Under the pieces are notes generated by a model that was given only the letters and a program-made list of their open reading frames with translations, ran no database searches and was not told the origin of the DNA. The translations under genes were made by a program, and so were the position numbers. Below, piece by piece: positions 22,640 to 34,560 of a stretch of 64,000 bases of DNA. Position 1 is the stretch's first letter; each line of letters begins with the position of its first letter. Origin of the DNA: Gigaspora rosea (Eukaryota > Glomeromycota > Glomeromycetes > Diversisporales > Gigasporaceae); the NCBI GenBank assembly GCA_003550325.1, contig QKWP01000845.1:75520-139519 (forward strand), in the 5' to 3' direction.

Positions 22640-22880
22640 ATTATACATAATACACAATTCTAAGTACATGCAAAGTTAATTTTTGTTTTGCATTATATGG
22701 ATTCTGAAAAATTGGGTTAATCAGTCAGTTTTTTCTTTTTCTTTTTTTTTTAAATTACTGTAAATTATTAGAATAATAATATTCATATCTAAGGTTATAC
22801 AAGATTAATTTTTCATTTTGTACAACAAAGAATGAAAAAATGGTTTGGCAGTCATATTTTTTCTGTTCATCCTATTATAC
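22640..22880. repeat. outlying copies of the 26.8-29.7 kb satellite
   Basis: Two diverged units with TTTTGCATTATATGGATTCT, GAAAA-TTGGG, CAGTCAGTTTTTT and ATTCATATCTAAGGTTATAC, matching the main array. Confidence 0.6.
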
Positions 22881-22919
22881 AATAACTGTCCTATACAAAA
22901 AAGTAGTCCAAGTAGTGTT

Positions 22920-24176
22920 ACAGTTTAGCACGGAGAAGTCTGTAATAGCACGTATACTGTGGCACATATATGCATGATACACAGAATAGCACATGTTTAA
23001 AATAATATGTATTAGCATGTTGTGCATGCTTAAATAGCACATGTAAGCTTTTATATGGAATAGTACATATTCAGAATGACACGTATAGGCTTGTTAGTTG
23101 GAATTAATTAGTAGTCCGCAGTTAAAGGGAACAAATTTCATAGTAAAAATCAGCAGGCATGTGACTATTACCTTATATAGTAAGTGGAACGTCATGTGCT
23201 TCAATTCATAAGAAAAAACTCTATAGTAAACAATTGAAAAATACTCGTATCTTATGATCTATCAAACCGATTTTTGATGATTTTACTACCATTAGAATCA
23301 CAAGAATTTGCTCTACAACTTTCAATTAAGCAATAAGAAAGAGTTACTTAATAAAAAAATTACTTTTATATGTAAGCAAGCCCCATTCGCATACTATAGA
23401 AATTTACTATTAAATTCCGCCATGATTTATTATAAAATGTCGATCATTTTATACCCTTTATCTGCGATCTTCCACTTAAACATATTAAATGGCATATATA
23501 TCTCATATGGCCAATAAAATCGCAGAATCAGATGTAATGTGAAAATTCAAATCAAGATCTCGTCTATAAAAAGCTCATTAATTCCAAACAAAAAATTCCT
23601 TGCAAAATTTTGCTATAAGCATATTTGTTATCACCCTTCACAGTTATATTATACTCTAACTAATCAAATTCACTTTTACTTATAACTTGTAAGAAATTTA
23701 TGCACATGAACTTATGTATGCCTCGACTATGTCAAAACATGTAAATTTTGGCTTGGTAAAGTACAGCAAAACACAGTCCATTTATGGTCCAAAATGTCTA
23801 GGCATACAGTCCAATTTAGTCTATTTTAGACATGCCAATACGAAATTCATATGTGCAACCCTGGTTCTTTGGCCATTCTACAAATTACCATGCTTTTTTA
23901 TAAAAACACATGCATATCCAGATAGATTTTTTTATAGGCTGGGAAATTAAAGTCTTCTTCAGGTGGTACTGAATAAGAATACCGAAAAAATGAATGCCAA
24001 AAATCAAATAATTAGCACAATTTGGATTTAAAAAAAAGAAAAGTTTGAAAAATTGAAAATGGGCAGATAATAAAAACCAAAAGTATTATCTTAAATATTT
24101 GAAGGGCAGATTTGCTCTAGAATTTTCTGATGATCACATGCATTACAAATAACAGAGAAGACTGTTGGATACTTAC
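22920..24176. other. repeat-rich stretch without a supported gene
   Basis: AGCACRTGT/ACACGTAT words at 22928-23085 resemble 50330-50520. Open frames at 23308-23517 and 23714-23950 have no recognisable domain, upstream signal or splice partner and are not called. Confidence 0.4.
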
Positions 24177-24897
24177 TGGTCACGTAATTTTTTGTCTTAT
24201 GAACATGTACCAAAATATTGATTTTTTTGATTTAAAAAATAATATGACAATGCTTTTTTACCAAGTTAATCTTTTAAGTTTCTAATAAACTTGTTTTTCT
24301 AGTCTTTTCAGTTCTAATAGTGATGAGATTATTAAAATCTGATTAGTGGAACTGAAAATATACTATTTCAAAATTTGGGCAATGTTATAAAAATAATATA
24401 AAAACATATATAAACTTCATGAGGCTATATTTCTGGTTCTACTGAGTTGGTCTTAATAATCTTACTATCAATAAACCAAAAAAACCTAGAAAACAAGTTG
24501 TTTTAGGACTATAAGAAGGTTAACCTACTATAAAAGCTCAGTCAAATTACTTTATAATTTTAAAAAAGGAAAAAAAAGATAAACAAAATGACTTTTGAAC
24601 TAAGTTACCTTCTTTTATTATTTTAAAAAACTTGTTCTCCGTCTTTCCAGTTCTATTAATGCTAAGATTATTAAAATCTGATCAGTTTAACTAAAGATAT
24701 AACCTTCGAAACTTAAAAATTATATAAAAGCATCGAATAAAATTATAAAGCTATATCTCTAGTTCTACTAAGTTGTTTTACAAGTTTATTAGAAAGATAA
24801 AGGTAAACTCAGTACATAAACCTTGTCTTATTGTTTTTTAAATCAAAAGAATTTTATTATTTTAGTACGTGTTTGTAAGACAAAAATTATATGACCA
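24177..24897. mobile_element. MITE with ~75-bp TIRs
   Basis: TGGTCACGTAATTTTTTGTC at the left matches the inverted right end TGGTCATATAATTTTTGTCT, with pairing continuing to AATAATATGACAATG. Inner inverted blocks (AGGTTAACCTAC/AAGTTACCTTC and ATTATTAAAATCTGATNAGT) extend the symmetry. No coding capacity. Confidence 0.65.
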
Positions 24898-24929
24898 TTA
24901 TGTGTTCGTAGACTCTCTACCCAAATATG

Positions 24930-25208
24930 GAGGTCGTCTAAAGCGGGGAAATTCACATAATTACAGTCAATCAAATTACAGAATTTTGATTATTGCCAGT
25001 GAAGCAAAACAAGAAACAAAAATAAAAAACCTAAAAAATACAAAAAACGGCAGTCTAAACCTACCTCAGAATGTTAAGAAAAAATATTGGGAAGTCAATT
25101 TTGTTTATATATAACTATCTAAAACCCAACCTAACTCTAGTATAAGATGACCCTAACCCCAAAAAAATTATTAAGAAATATGAGTTGTCCCCACTTTAGA
25201 TATCCTTC
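24930..25208. mobile_element. MITE, diverged relative of 300-585
   Basis: GGTCGTCTAAAGCGGGGAAA left and inverted CCCCACTTTAGATATCC right. The interior shares AAACGGCAGTCTAAACCTAC with 300-585. No clear target duplication here. Confidence 0.6.
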
Positions 25209-26227
25209 AAGTATAGAAAATGGGCATACAAATATTGAATGATTGTCACTGGCCAATCAAAATTGATAATTTTATAAAAAATTAAGCAACGAAACAAACA
25301 AAATAAAAGAAATTTAATTACAATTTATTTAAAATTCAAAATAAATTTCACTGACTATTATCACATTTAGAGAGCATATTTTTATTGATTAAGATTATAT
25401 TAAACTAAATTCTATATTAAGTTATAACTATCGTTATTTAAAAACTTTAATATTCACTATATTTGATTCTACAGTATATCTAATAAACTTGGAAGCTTTG
25501 TAGTACAGTACCATGTACTCTTATTCTATTGAAGAGACCTTTAAATATTCAAAATTTTGATCTACACATTATATTACATATTGTACCTACATAAATCTAT
25601 TACAACATTCTAAAAACTCTTATAACAAAAACAAAAACAAACTATTTTTTAACCAAAATTCTATATAACATATAATAAAATCTTACAATCTAAACTTTAC
25701 ACTTCTCTAAATTGGCATTTTAAGCTTTTTGCCCTTTTTTGTGCAGCAGGCAAGATTTGACAACATTGTAGTGGTTAATTACTTATAACTTCTGCATATA
25801 ACAGATAAAAGTATAAATATAAAGGTCAAGGGATTCAGAGGGATTAAATGATATTCTTATAATATGGTACGAAAACTTCAAGTTTTACTTAATACACTTT
25901 GTGGGTTCACAAAAAAGGTAATCTACTCAAGCTTTCGAAAAAGTATTGTAAAAAATGTATGAAAAAATTTTAAATCAATTGTGTAATAATCTATAAATTG
26001 GGGCATTCAGAACGGTCCTCTGTTATTACAAATACATAAAAGTATTTAGGGTAAAGTGTAATTTTAAAATTTTTTTGTTAAAAACTACAATAAAGAAATC
26101 AGATTTTAATGCTGCACGCTGATTGGTCTTTTATTCGTAATTTGATTGGATGTGCACTTATATCATTTTGTTGTAAACTGTCTACATAAAATAAATTCGA
26201 CTATAATGTATAGAAAAAACAATGGGC
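25209..26227. other. AT-rich stretch without a gene
   Basis: I see no coding sequence, RNA gene or clear element ends here. Confidence 0.5.
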
Positions 26228-26765
26228 TAAGCTTACGTTTAAATATTATTATTTGGTCAACTTCAGAAAATGTAACCATTGTGTAGGAAACTTATTTTTA
26301 CATGCAGTTAATAATGACGATAGAGTAAACTTACCAATTTTATCTATCTATATATAATTATTATTTAATTGGGAGTTGTTTTTATTGGCCATATCCAAAA
26401 ACATAATCAAAATGTAGAAAAATTTTTAGTCACTTATGACGATTTCTATTTAAAACTATAATTATTGTAATTAATTTATAGTTTGATTTTTAATTTAATT
26501 TACTAAAAACTTATTAGGCCTCAGCTTACATTTAAATATTATTATTTGGTCAACTTCAGAAAATGTGACCATTGTGTGAGAAAACTTATTTTTACATATG
26601 GTTAATAATGACGACAGAGTTAAACTTACCAATTTTATCTATCTACATATAATTATTATTTAATAGAGTTGTTTTTATTAGTTGCATCCAAAAACATGAT
26701 CAAATTGTGAGAAAATTTTTAGTCACTTATAACGATTCCTATTTAAAACTATAATAATTGATGAT
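26228..26765. repeat. tandem duplication, two units of ~295 bp
   Basis: Both units start AGCTTACRTTTAAATATTAT, contain TTTGGTCAACTTCAGAAAAT and ATTTTATCTATCTA, and end near CTATTTAAAACTATAAT. Divergence of roughly 10% suggests an older duplication than 3710-4120. Confidence 0.8.
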
Positions 26766-26809
26766 TATAATAATTTTATAAAGAACAAATTATTAGAGTG
26801 GGTATAGAG

Positions 26810-28046
26810 TTCATTTTTGCAATGCAAAGTTGATTTTTCATTTTTACATTGCATAGAATCTGTCAGTAGGTTAGTATTTTTTTTTAATTTAATTTAATGT
26901 AATTTTATTAGGCCTCACAAAGTTAATTTTTTGTTTGCATTAATAGGATTTGAAAACTTCGATCAGTTGGTCTGCTTTTTTTTTTAATTTACTATAGTAT
27001 TCATATCTAATATTAGGCTACACAAAGTTGATTTTTCATTTTGTATTACATGGGATCTGAAAACTTTGGGCAGTCCTTTTTTTTTTATTTGTTTATTTAT
27101 TTTACTGTAAATAATATTAAGCCTCACGAAATTAATTTTATTTGCATTACATGAGATCTGAAAACTTCGGTCAGTTGGTCCTTATTAGGCCTCACAAAGT
27201 TAATTTTTCGTTTGCATTACATGAAATCTGAAAACTTCAGTCAGTTGGTCTTTTTTTTAATTTACTGTAGTATTCACATCTAATATTAGGCTACACGAAG
27301 TTGATTTTTTATTTTGCATTACATAAGATCTAAAAACTTTGGTTAGTCAGTCAGTTCTTTTTTTTTTATTTGTTTATTTATTTTATTGTAAATAATATTA
27401 AGCCTCATGAAGTCAATTTTTCATTTGCATTACATGAGATCTGAAAACTTCGGTCAGTTGGTAATTGATTTTTCATTTTGGTCAGTCAGTTTTTTTTTTA
27501 TTTTACTGTAAACTAATATTAAGCTTAGGCCTCATAAAATTAATTTTTCATTTGCATCACATGGGAGCTGAAAGCTTTAGTTAGTTGATCCAGTTTTTTT
27601 TTAATTTTAGACTACAACTAAATTGATTTTTTGTTTTGTATTACATGAAATCAATCAGTTAGTCTTTTTTGGTTTTTATTTTACTGTAAACTAATATTAG
27701 GATTAGGCTTCACGAAGTTAATTTTTTATTTGCATTACATAGAATCTGAAAACTTTGGTCAGTTGGTCTATCTTTTTTATTTTTATTTTTTTTATGAAAT
27801 TGATTTTTTGTTTTGCATTACATGGAATCGGTTAGTTAGTCAGTCTTTTTTTTTATTTTACTATAAACTAATATTAGACTTAGGCCTCACGATGTTAATT
27901 TTTGTTTGTATTACAAGGGATCTGAAAACCTCAGTTAGTTGAATTGGTCTGTTTTTTTCAATTTACTGTAATATTCAAATCTAATTTTAAATTACAATAA
28001 AATTGATTTTTCATTTTGCATTACATGGCATCGGTCAGTCAGTCAC

Positions 28047-28081
<35 letters not shown>

Positions 28082-29650
28082 NTTTTTTTTATTTATTTTT
28101 TATTTTACTATAAACTAATATTGGGCTTAGGCCTCATGAAGTTAATTTTCCATTTGCATTTCATGGATCTGAAAACTTCAATCAGTTGGTTGTTTTTTTT
28201 TTTTTACTATAGTGTTCACATCTAATATTAGGCTGCATGAAGTTGATTTTTTGTTTTGCATTACATGGGATCTGAAAACTTTGGTCAGTCAGTCAGTCCT
28301 TTTTTTATTTATTTATTTATTTTACTGTAAACTAGAGTGAGGGGGTAAAATAAAATGAACATATGAAAAACATATAATAAATGAACAAAGGTGGGCAATT
28401 TTGTTGGTTTATATATATCAGGTGACTGACGAGAGTCATCCAGTGTTTTGATTAGCTGTTCGTTTTCAGGATGAGTTGGAAAGAAACTTTAGCTGAAGAG
28501 AGGAGGGTGATGTTAACCGAAAATTAACTTCAAACCCCAAAATTAATAGAGATCTAATATTAGGTCTCACAAAATTGATTTTTCATTACAGGGGATCTGA
28601 AAACTTCAGTCACTCAGTTAGATTTTTCAATTTTTTTAAATTTACTATAAAGTTGGTTTCTCGCATTGCATTACATGGAATTTGAAAACTTTAGTTGGTC
28701 AGGTTTTTTTTTAATTTACTGTAATGTTCACATCTAATATTAAGCCATATGAAGTTGATTTTTCATTTTGCGTTATATAGAACCTGAAAACTTCAGTTAG
28801 TCAGCCAGATTTTTTTTAATTTACCGTAAAATTAATAGAATTATGTTCGCATCTAAAATTAGACCATGCGAAGTTGATTTTTTGTTTGCGTTAAATTAAT
28901 TTGAAAACATTAGTCAGTTAATCATTTTTTTAAATACCCTATAAATTTAATAGAATAATGTTTGCATCTAAATTAGGCTATGAAATTTATTTTTTTCGGT
29001 TTGCATAACATGGGCTTTGAAAACTTGGATCAAATATTCGTATTTTTTTAATTTTTTTTGCTTAAAAGTAAAAATCACAATAACTTCGATACTAATATAA
29101 CATTAACACTATATGTACCACATTGAGAAATATGTTCATATCTAATACTAGGCTACACAAAGTTGATTTTTCATTTTGCATTACATGAATTTGAAAACTT
29201 CAGTTAGTCAATCAGTTTTTTTTGTTTTTTTTAAATATACTGTAAATTAATAGAATAGTTTTTGCATCTAAATTAGAATATGAAAAAGTTGTTTTTCATT
29301 TTGTATTACATGGACTTTAAAAACTTGGATAATTTTTTTTCGCTTAATAAAAGTAAAAATCGTGATAACAACTACTTATGCACCGCATTGGGAAATAAGA
29401 TGCTACAGAATTCTATACAAAATTTAAAAAATAACAAATAAGATGGGTAGCGCAAAGTACCACCATCAGACTAGTTTTTTATATAATATAATGTAAATTA
29501 AATTAATGTAAATTAGGCCACGCAAGGATGATTTTTCATTTTGCATACATGGATTTCAAAATTTGGGACAGACGGATGGATTTTTCTTAATTTACTGCAA
29601 ATAGAATAATGTTTATATTTAAGGCTATACGAGATTAATTTTCATTTTGC
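26810..29650. repeat. decayed ~100-110-bp satellite array
   Basis: More than 20 diverged units with a common plan: AATATTAGGCCTCACRAAGT, TGATTTTTCATTTTGCATTA, CATGGGATCTGAAAACTT, TGGTCAGTCAGTC, then a T-rich tract of variable length and TTTACTGTAAA. Two alternating unit types (CCTCACRAAG and GCTACACRAAG) suggest a dimeric higher-order unit. One N lies in the T tract at 28082. ORFs here are T-tract artefacts. Confidence 0.8.
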
Positions 29651-30288
29651 CAACAAGGAATCAAAAAATTGGGCTGGTAGTCATATTTTTTTGTCAGTTC
29701 TATCGAAAAATTACGGAAAATTAAGATTTCTATTGGGTGATACCAGATGAAAATAGTAGGAAAAGTCAAAAATGGCACAATTGGGAACTAAAAAAAAAAG
29801 AAAAAAAATTAAAAAAATTGAAAAAATTAAATATGTGATGGTAGGTAATGTAAAAAAAAAATAAACTTTGCGTGGCCTTAGGTATAAAGATCCCAATTTT
29901 AGACCTTATAAGGATTTTAGGGTCCTAAACATTTTTACTTAGAGCACTCGATTCTGCTTACTTAGTACGTTTTTGAAATATCAGAAATGGTAAATGACTT
30001 TAAATCATCCAAATGACTCAAATAACAAATGATCAGTCATTAGTCATTTAAGGTTAACAAGATTAATATTTCATTTTACATAGAAAGGAATCAAAAAATT
30101 GGGCATGCAGTTATATTTTTCCTGTTAGTCCTATCGTAAAATTATGGAAAATTAAGATCACCATCAGGTAACACTAGATAAAAATAATAGGAAAAATTAG
30201 TTGTCAAAAATCGAACAATCGGCACAATTGGGAACTAAAAAAAAAAAAAAATTTGAAAAAATTAAAAAAAATTGAATATGTAAAGGTG
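29651..30288. repeat. diverged repeats continuing the satellite family
   Basis: Two copies, about 29630-29890 and 30060-30288, share AAGGAATCAAAAAATTGGGC, ATTACGGAAAATTAAGAT and A-rich GAAAAAATTAAA tracts. The second copy is split by the hAT-type MITE at 30297 and resumes at 31463. Confidence 0.55.
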
Positions 30289-30296
30289 GGTAATGT

Positions 30297-31462
30297 TAGT
30301 GTTTTGACCCGGGTGGGTGTCACCTGTATCACCCGTGGGTGGGTGGTTGACCAGGGTCAAGTTGTAACAGCCCGGGTGAAAACAGGTGGGTCAACCTACG
30401 GGTTACCCACGATCAGAGACCTGATACAAATTAATGCAAATTTATATTGCCTACTGGTATAGAATAGTATGCAGAATTAAGATTCTGAAAATTTCTATAA
30501 TGCCGTAATGCCTAATGCCTTAATGCCACAATACCGCAATTCCATAATGCCATAATGCCATAATGTCGCAATATCACAATATCTGATATTGTAATAATGC
30601 GATACCGTAACTATAGTATAATATTATAATATTATAATTAAGTAATTAAGTCAGTTCAAACCGGAAACTGATGAATATTTTATTATTTGCCATACAATCC
30701 ATTTCATTTACTTAATTAATCGGTAATATAAAGGTTATTTAAAGTGTATTCTGCAGCAGAATACAATAGTTATAACAAATTTTAAACACGTAAGTATGTA
30801 TGCATATATAAGTCTTAAATGCTATTAACAATTATGTCATTTCCGATCAAATAGCTCGCTAAAATGTTCTCAAACAATGACTTATAGACTGGTCTAATTG
30901 GCCAAAGAAAAAATAAATCATGACGTTTAAGTCAAAATAAAACCTAGACCTAAAAGCCCCTTTATTTATAGTCATTACATGTACAAAATCAATGAAGTCG
31001 ACAGAATCAAATTCGAAATATATTTAATAGTATATTATTTAAAAGAAACCATAATGAAGTACAGAATTTTAATAAACAGTATTATAGCAGATAGTATTTT
31101 TGCATTACGGTATTACGGTATTATGGCATTACGGCTTTATTGTATTACGGCATTACGGCATTACGGCTTTACGGCTCACAGTAATTACTGCAAAAAATAC
31201 GGCCATGCCATAACCATATTAATTTATAAAATTAATTCTACTACTAACTATAGGTTACACTCATCCGGGCCAAATCACTAGTCATATTAACCACCTGAGA
31301 TTTTTTAATTGACCCTGGTGACCTGACAGGTCACCTGTCAGGTTACCTGTCGGGTAACCCAAGTGGTACCTTTTTTTGAACTGACCCGTTTCCACCTGGG
31401 TGGCTCATTGTCCACCCGTCGGGTGACCCGGGTAAAGATTTTTTAGACAGGTCAATTCACTA
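30297..31462. mobile_element. hAT-type MITE (1166 bp) with 8-bp target duplication
   Basis: TAGTGTTTTGACCCGGG at the left and TAGTGAATTGACCTGTC (inverted) at the right. The flanks are GGTAATGT (30289-30296) and GGTAATGC (31463-31470), seven of eight identical. A YAGNG start with an 8-bp duplication is diagnostic of hAT. The host repeat continues in register on both sides. Inside are GGGTGACCCG-type GC-rich ends, and a TAATGCCG microsatellite (30500-30620) whose inverted form lies at 31105-31175. No transposase. Confidence 0.8.
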
Positions 31463-31589
31463 GGTAATGCAAAAAGAAAAATCAATTTTGCATGGCCTTA
31501 GGTTAAATAAGACCCCGATCTTATTTTTGTAAGGTTTTCAAGGTCTGAACATTTTTGCTTACTTGGTACGTTTTTGAGATATCAGAGAT

Positions 31590-32370
31590 GGTAAATGACT
31601 TTAAATAATCCAAATGACTCAAATGACAAATGAAGGACCCCGAAATATTTACAAAACGGTAAGGTTTTACAAAAATTACTAAATATAGAAAGATCTGCAA
31701 GAAAAAGACAAAAATAAGCAAACTAATTACTATAAAAGAAAATAATCTGCAAACTAAAACCCTACTCCTCTCTATATATTCGGGATCCTACAAATGACCA
31801 GTCATTGGTCATTTCACAGCTCAAATGACTTAAGAAGGTCATTTAACTCTGGTTAATTGATTATCTAATACTTTAGCCAATCATAATTGATTATTGTTCT
31901 CTGTAAAACGAAACGTTGCGTTGCTAAACGCTATCCAATAAATATTATTACACGTGATAAATGGCTGATGACACCAAATGACTAATCTTTATTCGATAAA
32001 TGATGGCATTTGTATTTTGGTTAAATAACTAAGTCATTTACCATACCTGTTGTAAAGCGACAATCCAATTGTGAATCAATCAAGTACTAGACAAAAGATA
32101 ATGTATTTACTTTTTTTTAAAAAAAAAAGTCCGTGAATAATAATTTACTGATTTCGAATTTACAAATGGCATGTCAATTAATAATCACGTAGGATGTTAT
32201 CTATATGTAAAATGACCAAATGACCCGGTCATTTGGAAATGACTGGGGTCATTTGGTTGCGAGTCATTTCCAAATGACCCAAAATTTGAATGGCTCAAAT
32301 GACAGGTCATTTTGAGCTCATTTGAGGTCATTTGAAAAATTGGCAAATGACCAGTTCATTTACCATCCCT
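31590..32370. repeat. AAATGACTCAAATGAC repeat region
   Basis: GTCATTTGG/CCAAATGAC words in both orientations, densest at 32205-32365. Similar words at 29985-30050. Looks like one or two foldback elements built of this word. Confidence 0.55.
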
Positions 32371-32470
32371 GTGAGATATGGCAATATTCACCAGTGATGA
32401 TAGTGATGATAAATAGCAAACGTCATTTATTTTATTTATTTATGTCATGGTAATACCCAAATTCGCCATT

Positions 32471-32870
32471 TCAGGGCAAATTTGCAGGAGAAATAGTTTA
32501 GGGTAAAGATTATTTAAACATTATTCTATCATGATTTAGTGATCTGAATTTAAGGATTTTGACATCATTCGATTCGTTTCGACGAGACGGCTCGAATGGC
32601 ATCAAAATTGTTAAACTCGAATCGTTAGATATTTGCAGATAACTAACTATCTGCTCTGCAGAAAAATTTTTAAATTTCTATAGAGCTGCTATGCAAATTA
32701 CTTTTTGCAAATAACTTTCTAGCGATCAAAAATAATTTAATGATTTTGACACCTTTCAAATTGTCTCGTCAAGACGAGTCGCGTGGTATTTAAATCATTA
32801 ATTTCTAATCACTGAATCATGATTTAGTGGTAAAAACAAATTTCAGGGCAGATTTGCAGGAGAAACTTTT
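32471..32870. repeat. direct-repeat-flanked block
   Basis: TTCAGGGCARATTTGCAGGA then GAAA occurs at about 32471 and 32843. Between them are inverted CATGATTTAGTG and CGAGACGGCTCGAATGG-type units related to 7.1-7.6 kb. Confidence 0.5.
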
Positions 32871-33617
32871 TAAGAGATAATAAAGTTTTTGGTATACTCA
32901 ACGTATTATGTATTATAAAGCACCGTTCTTGATACCGGTTCAGGGTTGTTTATGTTCAAAAATAATTATAATATTTTTTTTAGAAACTTTAGTGTTGAAA
33001 CTTTGTCATTTTTAATCAATTTAAACCTTTAAAAGTTTTTGAGTTTTATTTTCTTAAATATCTTTTTTTAAAGTCTTGGTCAGGATTTTATATTCGAATT
33101 AAATACAGTATTGAACTTGGTAACTTATAAATATTTAGTATATCGAATAGCAGAGAAGTTTGCTAACAACTAGTCATTTATTATAACATTTTGGCAGTTT
33201 GAAGTTGAAACTTCGTTTAACGTTATCCCCTCCATCCACAAAAATCAAACAAAATAGAATGAAAGTTTGATCGATATGATAACCAGCATAGCAGCCGGAA
33301 TTTTTCGGCTTACGTCCGGTATTGTTTGGTATAATACAATATGTTTAACTCTGTAAATACAAAAAAAATAACGTTAAGCGAAGTTCCAACTGCAAACGGC
33401 CTTAATACAAGTAGAAATTTCAAATTTCAGCTTATTCGTGATAATTATCTCCTTGTAATTGTATAATTTCAATGTGAATTTTTTGATATGTATATAGGTT
33501 GATTTATTATTACAATAGATAAATTCTTTGAACATGAAAAATTAAAACCAAAAATTGAAATAACAAAATTTAATGATTCAAGAAAAAAAAAAGTTGGTAT
33601 TTAATGTCATTAATTTT
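32871..33617. other. intergenic region downstream of the OPT gene
   Basis: AT-rich with no further gene recognised. It should hold the OPT 3' UTR and polyadenylation site; no single signal can be singled out. Confidence 0.5.
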
Positions 33618-34523
33618 TTATCCACTTAAATCAAAGCAGTGTTCACTTTGAGTCGTTGGATCGTTACCCCACCAAGTCGGAAATTGCACCTAAATATATT
33701 AGGTCATATTGGTAAAAAAAAATTTGATATTGTACTATATATGATTTTAGACGAAATATTAAATGAATAGCCTACCTGTGCAATTCCAGTAAAACAAATG
33801 AATAATACAATTGCCATGATTTGTGTACCAGCGTCAAATGCTGCAGACATTACATAATTATATCTATCATATATAAAAGAATGTGCATCATTTTACATTA
33901 ATAATTCAAAAATAAATAAATAAATAAATAAGCAATAAAAAAAAAAAACCTACTTTTCCCACCACCTATAAATGAATAAATAAATAAACTTAAATTTTTT
34001 AATTCATATACTCATAATAATAGATAGATCATATACTTACGTATGCTTATAACGAAAAGCATAAAATTGACTTAAAAAGCTAACAAGTAACGCAGTGATT
34101 AAGAAATTTGCTGCCGCTCCAGGAAAATATGACATGCCAAATAATATCAGGGGAATATTCACGAGATTAAATTTTGCCTTTGGAAACTTTCGATGAAGTA
34201 AATAAAACGGTATTGGTAAAAAGATACCAATTAGGAAGCCCCAGAGAAGTACATTATAAGGGGATCCAGCCTATTAGAAATCATAAGTAATAATAGATTC
34301 ATGTGTAATTCATGATTTCAATATCTCAATAATAAATTATAACAATATTATTTGAATTGACAAACCCCAAAAGTCTTTGCCGGTCCAATCAATCCCCATA
34401 CTATAGATGCAGTGTTGAATATCTCTGATTGATAGCCAGTCCACTATATATAGTCAAATCATTCTCTTAACAGAGCTCAAAGAATCGGATCAAATGATAT
34501 AATGATTTATATATATATATATA

Positions 34524-34560
<37 letters not shown>

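Noticed and set aside
27730-28225. Phe-rich ORFs
   Set aside because: They cross T tracts of the satellite array, one of them containing an N.
31521-31721. 66-codon minus-strand ORF starting MLIFVFFLQIFLYLVIF
   Set aside because: A signal-peptide-like start, but the rest is translation of AAATGAC repeat sequence.
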